A stretch of DNA of 64,000 nt, taken from Ariolimax columbianus (lineage: Eukaryota > Mollusca > Gastropoda > Stylommatophora > Arionidae). Positions 32,845 through 44,399 of the stretch are shown in pieces. Below the pieces are notes generated by a model. The model did no database searches. It saw nothing but the letters and a program-made list of their open reading frames with translations, and was not told where the DNA came from. Position numbers and translations under genes: made by a program. Every line of letters begins with the position of its first letter. Position 1 is the first letter of the stretch. The stretch lies in NCBI GenBank assembly GCA_036924085.1, contig JAVGWX010000013.1:51810904-51874903 (forward strand), in the 5' to 3' direction.

Positions 32845-35300
32845 AGACGCCTTCTGTCGGAAGATTACCGGCTCATGGTACCACCGCCTAGAAATCCACC
32901 GCCACACATGGATCTCTAACTGCCGAAGGACTAGGAAGGAACTCGACCACATCCTTTGTAGAAGTCTCGATTGTGTGACTTCCTGTCGTGTCTTCCACAG
33001 TGCAGAGACACTTGCCAATACTGACCATCGCTTTCTGATGATCAGGTACTCCATCAGCCCATATGTCCTCCCAAAACATGTGCCGACATCCAGCTTCTCA
33101 ATGCTAACCCAAGTGTCACCGAGACATACGCCAATAAAACGTGGCTGCATCGGGCCCCTTTCTAGATGACCCGGAGGCAGCATGGGCAGTCATAAAGAAC
33201 GCCACATGCGAGGCCGCCAAGGTAATCACCGGTTCAAGGACCCCAAAGCGTCAGAAATGGCTCTCCTATGCTTTGGATGACATCATATTCCAGAAGAACT
33301 CAGCCAGACCTCGCAATGACGACGTCGAACGACGACGGCTGAAAGACCAATTCCGTGCGTAGGCCAAGGGAGACAAGGAATGCTTTCTCAACCAAATTGA
33401 TGACGAAGACGAACCTGATCTCACATCTCATGACCTCAGATTCGCCTGTCAGGCTATTAGGCTCCTTCGCCCTGGAGGCAAGGTAAGCGAGAAAACAAGC
33501 AGTTCATCAATAAGTCCGACGGCTTCATGTGCAGTAGGCAGCGAACAGGTGAATGGAGTTCTACACGTATGCTCTTAACCACCCACCAGCAACCATATGT
33601 TTCTATCTGTCAGCTAAAACTCAGAATCCTCCCCCAGATACTATTACCGAAGTCATTGCTGCTATTTGAAAACTCAGAGATGGACGATCGGCAGCCCTGG
33701 ATCACATCCCAGAGAGCTGCTGATACTCGCCATCGAACCGATCAGCTGTCCTTCATCATTTATTCCTGCAAATATAGAGGAGGGGAAAGGTGCCGATGAA
33801 ATCCGGATTCGCGCGATGGAATCTGGATTGGCGCGATGGAATCCGGATTCGTGCGATGGAATCCGGATTCGTGCGATGGAATCTGGATTGGCGCGATGGG
33901 ATTTGGATTGGCGCGATGGAATCCGGATTCGCGCGATGGAATCTGGATTGGGGCGATGAAATCGTTGTCTCTTTGTCCAAATCAAGGGGAATCGCAAAGA
34001 CTGCAGTAATTACAGGCCTATAACACCACTCTCGATTATGGGAAAGGTGTTTGCCAACGAACTACTGGCTAGACTCAAGCCTATCTTGGGCCAAAAACGT
34101 AGCCAACGGTCGTTCTACAACCGACGCTTTTCTTTCTATTCTTGCTCCTCGCCGAACTGCACCGGACCTTCATTCGCCCCCTGTACGCTGTATTCGAGGA
34201 CTTGAAGCCTGCGTTCGAATCGGTTGATTGGCCGGCTTTATGGAAATTCCTCTAGGGAATAGGCACCCAAGCCTCCCTGCTGCACCTAATCAAGAAGCTA
34301 CACAAAAACACCTGCGCCAGAATTCGATTTGGTGGCACTAGCTCTGACAGATTCCCCACGACTTTCGGTGTCAGACCGGGATGTGTTCTTGCCCCCGACT
34401 TATTCTGCCGACAGTTGACTGGCTTCTTGGCCGTCTCAGCGCGCATTAGGAGAGCATAGCCATTGATCAGCCGATCTCCACAGATCTTGTTTACTCGGAC
34501 GACATTGTCCTGTTCGGCACAGACAGATCTGCGCTCTGTGGAAATGTTAGACAGTGAAACGCCGTCCCTTGGCCTGTCTATATCCTGGGCCATGAACCTC
34601 ATTCAACCTCATCAAGTTCAGAACCTCATTTCTGACACACCATCCCAAGGTATTGAAACTCAAGGTCACACTGCGGTGGGAATCAACGAATTCATCTATC
34701 TCGGTAGCATGATATCATCCGATGGGCGCAGCTGTCCTGATATGTCAAAGCGTATCGAACTAGCTGCGTCCGCTATGCACGACTCCGACGTGTGGCGTAA
34801 TAGCAAGATCTCTCTTGGAACAAAGTTCACCAGTCTTGCGGGGTCTCAGTCCTGCTTTACGGCTCCAAAACCTGGACATTGCTGAAACATGACATGTCGA
34901 GACTGGAAGCTTTTCACATCTGCAGCCAATGGCGTATTCTGGACCTCCGATGGAATGACTACATCCGCAACGTGGAGGTCTCTGCTAAAAAGGGCGTCCA
35001 CCCAATCTCAGAAAACCTTGAACGCCGCCGAGTTTCTTTGTTCTGTCATGTTGTACGGCTGGACCAGAAACTCCTGTCACAAGATACTACACAAGTCATT
35101 CCTCAGCGCCAAAAGTCTTTCCCCCGACCTGCTGGAGGCGTAGAAGAGGCCCCTTCCCCAAACAGTATGGCTCCAGCAAGTAGCAGCCACATCCTCCGCC
35201 CTGGACGAGGCCTGGAACCACGCAACAGCTGTGGGTCATGGATATGGTCGACCGACGCAACGGGGCTCAGACATTTAAGCGAATATTATTATTATTATTT
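32845..35300 (+). pseudogene. RTE-like LINE, endonuclease end to ORF end
   Basis: Plus-strand frames in order: AAWAVIKNATCEAAKVITGS and RTPKRQKWLS at about 33175-33265 (linker before RT), ALDHIPE at about 33695, GNRKDCSNYRPITPLSIMGK at about 33990-34045 (RT), VYSDDIVLFGTD at about 34490-34525 (catalytic box as YSDD), VLLYGSKTWTLLKHDMSRLE near 34850-34910, and ISENLERRRVSLFCHVVRL near 35000-35060. It ends in an ATT repeat at 35284-35300. Many stops and frameshifts. A 20-bp minisatellite replaces the segment just before GNRKDCSNY. Confidence 0.85.
33797..33963. repeat. 20-bp minisatellite inside a LINE RT domain
   Basis: Eight copies of gcgcgatggaatccggattc with CC/CT and ttc/ttg variants. The LINE frame reads out of the array into the conserved RT stretch within 25 bases. 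Confidence 0.95.
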
Positions 35301-35734
35301 TTCTCTCCTAATTTGGATATCACCATCAGTAGATCTGAGTGTATCGATATTGTTTTCAAGATGTAATTAGGATGTAATATCTTGTTGGACATCATCGCCT
35401 GACGTAATTGAATCTCTTCTTGAAGTAATGAATCAATGAATGTTAGTTTTCCATGTATTGATTTGTAATGTTAGCTTCTGAGATTTCTCATCAAGAGTAG
35501 CCATTTTGTTTCTGTATTTCTGATTGTCTATGTGATACAATTTCTAATTCATCCTTAAAGTTCAGTTCCACAACTTATTTCCTCAAACGTCACCCAACTG
35601 CGTTTACGTTGCGAATATCATAGTCCAGACTAACGCCAGCAAGAAGAGAGAGAAAGTAAACTAAGGAAATCTTGAAGAGCCACTGTTTTTATTTCAAAAG
35701 GCTTAGAAAATCTTACTTAATCCTCATCGAAAAT
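35301..35734. other. Unannotated spacer
   Basis: AT-rich, no recognisable feature. Confidence 0.45.
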
Positions 35735-36080
35735 TACATGTTTTCTTAATGATGTTCGTAACCTTGTCTGGTACTTCATACGAGTAGTGATAGAGCAATT
35801 TCCTCAGTGAGGCTACATACAAACATTCTAAAGCGTTTTTCATAATCTACGAATCCGACAAAAGGTTGTATACTTCATTTCATACTCTGTTCTATTGTGA
35901 TCTGCAAAGCAGTCATATGGTCATCAATAGATCTCTTTCGCTTGAAGACTGTTTGTTCATCCTACAACTGATGGTCTGCGGCTGAATTCAATCTCTCAAA
36001 AGTGTCCTGTTCAGCATTTTCGAAGGTACAGAGAGCATTCTTATTCTTCTATAATTTGAAGTCGATAGAAACACAAATAG
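35735..36080 (-). pseudogene. RTE-like LINE RT fragment
   Basis: Minus-strand reading gives NYRRIRMLSVPSKMLNRTLL near 36055-35995, then DEQTVFKRKRSIDDHMTAL and PFVGFVDYEKRF near 35860-35815. These are consecutive RT motifs (the stretch ending at FVDYEK is the first catalytic Asp region). A frameshift lies between the first and second. Confidence 0.8.
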
Positions 36081-36940
36081 ATAATGGCTCAGTGACCGCA
36101 CCAGGACAAAAAACGTAAGGACACATCGGTTATTGCCACAATGTAGGTGTGATTTTGTTTTTGCTCTATTGCGAGCACTGCGGAGTCTCACACATGATCA
36201 CATGAATCATCCACGTCATTCCGCCAAGATTGCAGTATGCGTAAAGCCAACAATATTATGTATGCGTTCCGATCGTTTGCAGTGCTGGAACAATATGGAC
36301 ATGGGTCTTTTGTTAGTCCATCTCGCCATTGCATAGGCTGGCTGTCCCGTTGACGTGTGCAGGCATGTGGCCACTAAAACATTGTTCGACACATCCATGT
36401 CCAGCCCAGCAACATCCAGAAACAAAGTTTGATGTCGAATTTATTCATTTCGGATCTGATCCTAAATCGATAGGATAACTTCATAAGTGGTTGTATACAG
36501 ATTCTAAAGACTCTTCTAAACCAGTATAAAGACGTTAAGTTAAGTTAAGAAATCCGATTACAATCTCAGCATCTGTTTTACGGAAGTTCCAGCCTTCACA
36601 TTCGTAAATCATTGCTGGAATGACCGTGGAATTAAAAGTTTGTGCTCGTAATGTAATCGCGTCCATCTCTAGAAGTATAGGGTGGTTTTATATGTATAAC
36701 TCATTATTGCGTGTTGTTTGAATGTTACGTCATGGCTATCTCTGTTATTGCATTTTGTGAATGATGTGTTTGCGATGGTTGTGACATCATTTCTAGGACA
36801 TCCATTTCTACCTGGGTGGTTTGGGGCTGTCGCTTAGTGTCACCCATTTCTGGCAAACATGACATGTGAGTGCACCGCTTAGCTCGTCCGCAGAGTTCTA
36901 ATTTAAACTGGTGGATATTCGCTCCCCAATCCTGAGTTAC
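36081..36940. other. Unannotated spacer
   Basis: A minus-strand frame at 36425-36216 (LDVAGLDMDVSNNVLVATC) is open but unassigned. The rest has no feature I can support. Confidence 0.4.
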
Positions 36941-36944
36941 CGCA

Positions 36945-37275
36945 CCCAGTGCGTTGTTCGTTCTCTGGCATTTGGAAGAGCGGCTTGGAGTCTCGCTTCA
37001 TCCAAGTGTGGCTCTTAATTACATTTAGAGAGCAATGTCCTCACCGAGTTATGCGCAACGAGACAAATATTGAAAATAATACAAAAACGAAGATTGAGTT
37101 GGCTGGGGCACAATATGCTACACGAACGTATTCTACAGACGATACTAGAGGGCAAGATTCAGTGGAAAAGAGGAAGAGGGGGATCAAGATTCATATTTAC
37201 ATTTCAGACTCATATGGGCATTAAAGAACGAACCAATGCTAAAATGAAGAGAGCTGCAGTGGATAGGTTTTAATG
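36945..37275 (+). pseudogene. RTE-like LINE C-terminal fragment
   Basis: Plus frame 37070-37273: KIIQKRRLSWLGHNMLHERI, LQTILEGKIQWKRGRGG, then GIKERTNAKMKRAAVDRF and stop, directly followed by WRDMFRKP. This is the typical ending (R.L.WLGH ... ILQ..LEGK ... R...WRD). It flows directly into the 65-bp satellite, whose units repeat WRDMLRQ.YNQS. Confidence 0.85.
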
Positions 37276-38445
37276 GAGAGACATGTTCAGAAAACCTTAG
37301 AACCAGTCATATGACTGACCAACCAGAGGATTGGGTCGAATGGAGAGATTTGCTCAGACAACCTTACAATCAGTCTTAGGAAGATAACCCAGAGGCTAGG
37401 GTCAAATAAGGAGACGCTCAGACAATTGTACAACCAGTCTTAGAACTGACCATCTAGATCATAGGGTCAAATGGAGAGACATGCTCATACAACCTTATAA
37501 CCAGTCTTAGAACTGACCATCTAGATCATAGGGTCAAATGGAGAGACATGCTCATACAACCTTATAACTAGTCTAAGGGCAGACCATCCAGAGGATAGAG
37601 TCAAATTAGTCACATTCAGACAATCTCACCATGATTATGTGGTTTGTTTGGATCAGTATAGATGGCGCATAACAGGCTGCGGGTCTACTCTGCTCTAGTG
37701 TCTGAGTCTATTGAGATGGACTCGCGCATCGGTTAACCGCTCTCCGTAAGCGCGTGTCCCTACGCAGCGGAGTATTAAGTTGCTTGTGCCTAGCCTGCTA
37801 AGCAGGAAACCCTTCTCCCGTCTACATCCACATCATACCAGAGCTGGGACCTGCACAGGGGCATCTGGCTCTGTAGAAGCACATGTCGACTAAGAACTAA
37901 GAATTCAGACAATCTTGCAACCAGTCTTAGAACTGACCAACCAGAGGATGGAGTCAAATGGAAAGATTCTCAGACAATCTTACAACCAGTCTTAGAACTG
38001 ACCAGCCAGAGGATAGGGTCAAATGAAAAGATGCTCAGACAATCTTACAACCAGTCTTAGAACTGACCAACCAGAGGAGAGAGTCAAATGGAAAGATTCT
38101 CAGACAATCTTACAACCAGTCTAGGAACTGACCAACCAGAGGATAGAGTCAAATGGAAAGATGCTCAGACAATCTTACAACCAGTCTTAGAACTGACCAA
38201 CCAGAGGATAGAGTCAAATGGAAAGATGCTCAGACAATCTTACAACCAATCTTAGAACTGACCAACCAGAGGATAGAGTCAAATGGAAAGATGCTCAGAC
38301 AATCTTACAACCAGTCTTAGAACTGACCAACCAGAGGATATGACAAATGGAGAGATATACTCAGTAAACGTTACAACCAGTCTTAGGACTGACCAACCAC
38401 AGGAATGTGCCAAAAGGAGAGACATACTTAGACAATCTTAGGACC
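37276..38445. repeat. 65-bp satellite derived from a LINE ORF end
   Basis: About thirteen copies of a 65-base unit (gctcagacaatcttacaacc / agtcttagaactgaccaacc / agaggatagagtcaaatgg). Three late units start at 38161, 38226 and 38291. The unit encodes the last residues and stop of the adjacent LINE ORF plus its flank. One copy of dispersed repeat B interrupts it at 37627-37902. Confidence 0.95.
37627..37902 (+). mobile_element. Dispersed repeat B, copy 2, with target duplication
   Basis: 276-bp element inserted in the 65-bp satellite and bracketed by ATTCAGACAATCT at 37614-37626 and 37903-37915. A 13-bp duplication fits LINE-mobilised insertion, though satellite copies share part of this word. 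Related copies: 28178-28430 (minus) and 47535-47815 (plus). No ORF. A pol III A/B box pair is not clear, so it may be a SINE without a tRNA head or another non-autonomous element. Confidence 0.82.
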
Positions 38446-39020
38446 AGATGATGATGATTATAATAAGTGGGGTGGAAAGCATTTCTTTATTGAAACCGTA
38501 TGTATTTGTGTTCTTCTGTTTGTTTGGTTATCATTTAAGTAGCAGCTTATTCTTTTTTTTCTCAGGCTAGAAACCACTTGTTGGGAGATGCAAGGAAGCT
38601 GAATGTTTGTTTAATCGCTCATAGCTTTTCCTTGTTTGTATTTCATGGGATGGCTAATTCCTGTTTTTCCTCGGGTAGATAAAACATGGAGGAAGCTTGG
38701 TGGTGGCAAGTGACGAGATGATGTGCCATAATCAGGTGCTGGGCACAAATAAAAAAGAGGCGTCAAGTTGCTAATAATCTTTGCTGATTGGCAGCCTTCA
38801 CAGAGAGCTCAGAGGTCATATCCCCCAGAGCTTTCCATGACTCTACTGCGCATGCGTGATCGATGTTGTACACTCATTATGTTACATGACTTCCAGTAGT
38901 CTCAGATTTGGTCGATAAGAGCACCTTCCAATGACAACTGCAAATTATGAGATCATTGGATGACCTTGTTAACGCTATAGGTTACTCTTCCGTCTTTGCA
39001 ACTGTTGTACATTCTTTAAG
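38446..39020. other. Unannotated spacer
   Basis: No recognisable gene or repeat. Confidence 0.45.
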
Positions 39021-39024
39021 GGTA

Positions 39025-39640
39025 TGTAAATGACGAATAGTTACACCTTTTTTACGTCTTGTGTATGTAAGGGACGGATCGTTACACCAGTTGTTCATCC
39101 CTTAAGTGTATGAAAGGGACGGATCGCTACACCAGTTGTTCATCCTTTAAGTGTATGAAATGGACGGATCGCTACACCAGTTGTTCATCCCTTAAGTGTA
39201 TGAAAGGAACGGATCGCTACACCAGTTGTTCATCCCTTGAGTGTATGAAAGGGACGGATCGCTACATCAGTTGTTCATCCCTTAAGTGTATGAAAGGGAC
39301 GGATCGCTACATCAGTTGTTCATCCCTTAAGTGTATGAAAGGGACGGATCGCTACATCAGTTGTTCATCCCTTAAGTGTATGAAAGGGACGGATCGCTAC
39401 ATCAGTTGTTCATACTATAAGTGTCTGTAAGGGACGAATCGTTGCATCTTTTCTATGCCTTGTGTATGTAAGGGACGGACCGTTAAACTAGCAGCTCATA
39501 CCTTAAGTGTATGTAAGGGACGGATCATAACACTAGCAGTTCATACCTTAAGTGTATATAAGGGACAGATCGATACACCAGCAGTTCATACTTTAAGTAT
39601 GTAAGGGACGGATCGTTACACCAGTTGTGCATTTTTTGCG
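39025..39640. repeat. 45-bp minisatellite
   Basis: Best copies at 39100-39420 repeat gggacggatcgctacaccag then ttgttcatcccttaagtgtatgaaa; diverged copies flank on both sides. Unit length is 15 codons, hence an open frame (GTDRYTSCSS) with no other support as a gene. Confidence 0.95.
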
Positions 39641-40055
39641 ACTGATTATGCGTCATTTTCCAGGATAAGGCGTTCCACAATTTGGATATTCACAGAAATG
39701 ACTGTATTGGGCTGAGAGCCACAAAACGGGGGCATCACTTACGGATGTACGGCTTTCTTTAACACGTGTACGCCACTCAAATGTATTGCTGCGACTGAGT
39801 GTTTCATCACCGTAGTGTGATCGCAGTCTTCTGTAAATGTCCACAGGTTTTACGCCTTATTTTACAAAAAACTTCATCACAACACGCTATTCCATGCAAG
39901 CACTAACAGTGTTGTTCGCCATTTTCATGTATCTGTCACGGGACTGGCCCGTGTCTAGTGGACCATATAGCAGTAATAGTACACAACTAATGATAGTAGT
40001 TCCAGCACGATATAATTCATTTAGGTAGAACTAGAACAAAAAGTCCCGATTTTAT
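39640..40055 (-). mobile_element. mariner element, 5' end and N-terminal transposase
   Basis: Minus strand from 40055: the leader shared with 12375-12600, then transposase frames PVDIYRRLRSHYGDETLSRS and NTFEWRTRVKESRTSVSD (39844-39720), the helix-turn-helix part of mariner. A frameshift follows, and the sequence ends in VNIQIVERLILEND-like reading before the satellite. The catalytic domain is absent. Confidence 0.78.
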
Positions 40056-40639
40056 TTTAACATCCCTCGCATGACAAATTGCGATAACGATCTCCAGATG
40101 GAGAGAACTGAGAACAAATATATTTTAAAAAGCAAACCTTAAGTTCTCTGTATATGTCAAATGATCGGACTGTTCCTCTGTGTTCGTGTGGGACCTTCAC
40201 ACAATTTTCAGATCTTACATTTTCATTTGCAATGTCCTGTGTTGTGTTATATGAATCAATAATTTGCTGCAAGATTTATTTCTATAAGTGTTGTGAGGAG
40301 ATGAATCATACAGGGGAGAAAATCCTCACAGAACATGTAATGGCATTTCTATGATTACTAGCAGTTATGTCTGTAGTACGGAAAAAGAAGACGGCCATTC
40401 ATTAACCCCGACATGGCGAATAATCTGCCCCCATTTAAACACATCTGTCCTTTCTAATGTTTTACATCTATAATGGTTAGGAGAGGGTATTAGTATGGCA
40501 GATTGCGAGAGATAGAAGAGAGAGAGAGAGAGAGAAAGAGCGAGAGAGTACTTAAATTAACTTGCCCAAAGAATCATGACCAATCAATGAAGAAGCAAGA
40601 CGATTACTGGATGCCATTGAGGCGTGGTTTTACACAAGT
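40056..40639. other. Unannotated spacer with (GA)n run
   Basis: A GA repeat at about 40515-40535. Otherwise no feature. Confidence 0.5.
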
Positions 40640-41180
40640 TCAATTCAGTTGAAATGCCATCTCCACTGCAATGGATCTCCAGTGTACATTGTCCATGATT
40701 CTGCGCAATAAAGTAGTGACGAATATACATAACACCTGTCAATTCCAATTTTAAAATTCTGATTTATCTGTTTGGATGTCAGTATGTGTCGCATGTTGTT
40801 GAATACCATCTTGGCCATACCTATTCTCTTTCTGATTTCTTTTTCACCGCTCCCTTTTTCCGTTATTTTATGACCTAGATAGGAGAAACTCTGTACATAT
40901 TCAAGTAGTTGATCTCTTCTTTGTAATTGTATACATGGTTTTTTCTCACTTGTATCATTTAACGCAGTCTTTGTTTTCTTTATGTTTATGTATAATACAA
41001 GCTTTTGACTTATTGTGTATATGTAGCTCCTGTAATTCTTGGTCACTTTTTGTCATCAAAACTGTATTATCCGCATATCTAAGATTGTTCATTGTAAATC
41101 CTTCAATGAAGAGTCCTAGCATTTCCTCTCACTTTTTGAATATTTGCTCTGTGTAGATATTAAAAATACAAGGGGGAAAA
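40640..41180 (-). pseudogene. RTE-like LINE, RT catalytic box to thumb
   Basis: Minus-strand reading from about 41110: NLRYADNTVLMTK, with the catalytic box changed to YADN. Then 41046-40645 encodes LYINIKKTKTAL, VQSFSYLGHKITEKGSGEKE and RIGMAKMVFNNMRHILTSKQ, ending in SSLLYCAESWTMYT. Order and spacing fit an RTE RT. The altered catalytic residue and lack of the rest show it is dead. Confidence 0.85.
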
Positions 41181-41239
41181 TGACAAACAGAAGATTGGCA
41201 GAAAAAAAACGAGTGTAAAAACACAAAGTGAAAAACAAA

Positions 41240-41325
41240 TATTAATATTTATGGCCAGACACGGCACTGAGACGAAAACACAAAACAACCTACGTTACGA
41301 CCAATAGGTCTTCATCAGGGACAAC
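41240..41325. repeat. Dispersed repeat C, copy 1
   Basis: Shares cctacgtt, gaccaatagg, gagacga and aatacaaa-acaa words with 53258-53330 in the same orientation. Short, probably one end of a transposon family. Confidence 0.55.
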
Positions 41326-41865
41326 GGACACCAACAAGAGCTAGCGAATCATAGAATATGGTATGAATACATCAATGGTGGATATCTATATTTTAAGGCG
41401 TAAATCGAGGACTTAACAGAGCAATCGTTAGATGTCACCTCACAGGTCAGAGACAGGATAGAAAAATGAAGGTAAGATGAAGTGACCGTGTAAGAAGTAG
41501 GAGAAGGCCTTGTCATTAAAGTAACTGTCGCATCTTACAGTCCGTGCCTACCTCTTGACAATACTGATATCCACACAAGTGTCACCATATACCGAAGCCA
41601 TTTTTCGATGGATATCAATCACGGCACGTTGATTCGACCGTAATTCCATGATTTTCATTTAGGCCGCCATTTTACTGTATGCTGTGCGTATGAGTTACGT
41701 TTCAAACGCACGCTACTACATGCCTCTATAGTCTCTTCATTAAAGATTATTTTCGTATATGATTCCTGTGGCTCTGAGCACTGTTCTCATACTTATGGCG
41801 CTGGAGGTTCATCTCTTCAAATAGCCTTCGTATTTCATGAAGACAATAGTGAAGATCGCGTTGTC
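41326..41865. other. Unannotated spacer
   Basis: No feature I can support. Confidence 0.45.
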
Positions 41866-42055
41866 ACTTATACTTTAAGATATAAGACACACCCATACCA
41901 CACGCAGTGTCTGCTTATACTTTAAGATATAAGACATACTCATACCACAACGCAGTGTCTGCTTATACTTTAAGATATAAGACATACTCATACCACACGC
42001 AGTGTCTGCTTATACTTTAAGATATAAGACATACTCATACCACACGCAGTGTCTG
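41866..42055. repeat. 47-bp minisatellite
   Basis: Four copies of ttatactttaagatataaga then catactcataccacacgcag and tgtctgc. Confidence 0.95.
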
Positions 42056-42450
42056 CTTTCTGGATACTGAACGCTTTGTCTGTTATCTGGCGACCCAAAG
42101 CTGTGTCTGTTATCTGGATCCTGAACGATTTGTCTGTAATCTGCATCCTGAACAATTTGTCTGTTATTTGGCTGCTGAACGATTTGTCTGTTATCTGGCC
42201 GGCTACTAAACGATTGTGTCTGTTTTCAGAACACTGAACATTTTGCCTGTTATCTGGCTACTAAATGCTTTTCCAGTTTTCTGGCTAGTGAATGTTTTGC
42301 ATGCTATCTATCTACTGAATTCTGCATTTGTTATCTATCTTCTGAATTCGGTGTCTGTTATCTGAATTCTGTGTCTGTTATCTGTCTACTGAATTATGTG
42401 TCTGTTATCTATCTACCGAATTATGTGTTTATTATCTGTCTATTGAAGGC
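42056..42450. repeat. Degenerate tgtctgttatctg repeats
   Basis: About fifteen irregular copies built on gtctgttatctg-ctactgaa. They begin in the last tgtctgc of the 47-bp array and end about 60 bases before the exon at 42510, so the array forms the tail of the preceding intron or promoter region. Confidence 0.85.
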
Positions 42451-42509
42451 TTTGTTTGGTGTCCTATTATCTGTTTGTTCAAATTGTATTCAAGCATTTT
42501 CTCTTTCAG

Positions 42510-42797
42510 ATTCACCATGGTACGACCTCATCAAAAATATAGCCAAGACTCTCGGACAGACAATACAAATTTAACCCTGACATCGATCATGGCTACCACT
42601 TCCGGGTCACAGTGACGCAATGTTTCACGCTGGAGGGCACAAAGGCATCAATACACGAGGACGGTCGAGTGCCTTAAGCCGGCATTATCCTCACTTCCTG
42701 AGCCACGTTGACTGGAAGGCGCCCCTACGTTGTGGCATCCTCTTCTGCACTTTCAGCTGCATCCTGTTTGTGGTTGGGATCGTCTTGACCTGGCTAG
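42510..42797 (+). CDS. Candidate exon: start and TM1 of a two-pass membrane protein
   Basis: A good acceptor (ttttctctttcag, ending 42509) precedes the exon and a donor G|GTATAC follows 42797. The start is the ATG at 42620, because its frame is closed by TGA at about 42577. A 32-codon upstream ORF runs 42517-42615. The 59 codons read MFHAGGHKGINTRG ..., a basic N-terminus, then a hydrophobic segment at residues 37-59 (CGILFCTFSCILFVVGIVLTW), consistent with a membrane span. The exon ends in phase 1. Codon use and lack of repeats differ from the surroundings. Two spans with a short loop recall TMEM200-type proteins only loosely, so I leave it unnamed. Confidence 0.68.
42517..42615 (+). promoter_or_regulatory. 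Upstream ORF in the 5' leader of the membrane-protein exon
   Basis: ATG at 42517, eight bases into the exon, opens 32 codons (MVRPHQKYSQ...) ending at TGA 42613-42615, four bases before the main ATG at 42620. The frame differs from the main ORF. Short uORFs of this sort often reduce translation; here the effect is inferred only. Confidence 0.45.
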
Positions 42798-43554
42798 GTA
42801 TACCTAATAGAGAACTCTTTGTTAGCGGTTTGATTTGTTGTACAGCGTACAGAACTTGTGAGAAATGAAAACGTTCATTACATAGGTCTTTCAATTTACG
42901 AATAATCCAAGAAAGAAAAATCCAGAGCAATATCATGTCTAAGAATTCTATGTGGAATGCATTGGGAACCAACTGGTCATTCGATTTATTATCAACTTTA
43001 CTTATCAGCAGGGCTTGACAATTTTTAAGGTGACTAACCAGTCAGTCAAAGGTTGCACTAGTCAGCATTGTTGGACTACAGTCATGCAATTTATGATAAC
43101 AAACTTAAACTCACGCGAATTTCTACATAGCAATGCGTACCAAACCAAAATATAGTGTATTACTTACACAGTATTAACCTATTTCTTCTTAAGAAAAAAA
43201 TGTACTGCTGCCAAAGGCATGGCATTTTTGTCCTTGAACATGCTCGGTAGTTTTAGCACTGACATTTATTGTATAGGCTGTAAAGGGTTTAAATTGTGGT
43301 AGTGGGGTCCATTTAGATTCACCATTAGAAGCTAGCTAATGTATACTATATTTGAACGGTGATTCCATTAGTAATCGTTATGTAGTAACGATAAAAACGT
43401 AATTAACAATTAAAAACTGATTTATTTGTACTCGTCAAGCAAAATTGTTCTCGTAACGGACTAGCACTTTTATATATATTTTGAATATTTTGGCTCAATT
43501 ATTTTCAACAAGGGAGATTGCTAAAAGAAGTGGTCAGGGGCAAAAAAAAATAGA
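42798..43554. other. Intron start, unannotated
   Basis: AT-rich intron-like sequence with no feature I can support. Confidence 0.5.
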
Positions 43555-44070
43555 TTCATTAAAATGGAAAACTTTTGTCAGAATACTAACCAAAGGACAG
43601 ATCTAGAAATCTTGAGTACTTACATCTTTCTAGAGGCAGTGTACGGATGCGAAACATGGACAGTCATCCAATCAATAACGAAGAAGACTGAATCATTCAT
43701 CCTCAAATGCTACAGTACAGTGCTCAAAATACCACGGACAGCAACAACAAAAAAGCACAATAAACACAGAAAATCTAAAAGAACTGAATATAGAACAAAA
43801 TTAGCTAATAAATATAGTATTGCGTCTATAAAACTGAAATACTTTGAGCACATCAAACGCCACATTCGTCTTTAAAAAACACTGCTGGGGCTCATTGTAT
43901 CTGACATGCTAGGCAGAGATAGCCCATGGAGAAGATGAAATGAGAACATTGAAAAGGCAATGAAGACGATATCATAGAGGCGAGACAGCTGGCCAAAGAT
44001 CGAGATCGGCTATTTGAAAGCAATGTTCTACAAAAGACTAGATAAATAGCGATGATGATGATGATATGTC
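43555..44070 (+). pseudogene. RTE-like LINE C-terminal fragment
   Basis: Plus frame 43564-43875 includes LEAVYGCETWTVIQSITKKT and ILKCYSTVLKIPRTATTKKH, then YSIASIKLKYFEHIKRHIRL. The remaining end (RRDSWPKIEIG) precedes a (GAT)n tail at 44050-44065. About 100 codons stay open. No RT core. Confidence 0.8.
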
Positions 44071-44399
44071 TCAAAGTACGTTTTACAACTGCCCAAAAAA
44101 ATGTGTAAAGAGACAATAAAACGTGTCACAAAGAGCTTAGAAAATCGTGTAAATATTGTATATCATTGAGTGTCATTTAAAATTCAAAGCATAATGGACA
44201 TACAAAACAGAACATATGTTTGATGCCTGCAAACCCTATTCTCCGCTGAAGAATTATGGAAAGGATCTTTGGGTCTACAGTTGCAGTTGTACATATTCCT
44301 CTTGGATGACGTGTTTTTTGTCCGTTTTTCCAATTGCGCCGAAATGTATTTCAATTGAAATATTATAGGATAAGTAGAACACAAAAATACACAAGAGCA
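44071..44399. other. Unannotated spacer
   Basis: No recognisable feature. Confidence 0.45.

Noticed and set aside
39025..39640. Possible CRISPR-like direct repeats
   Set aside because: 45-bp units tandemly joined without spacers.
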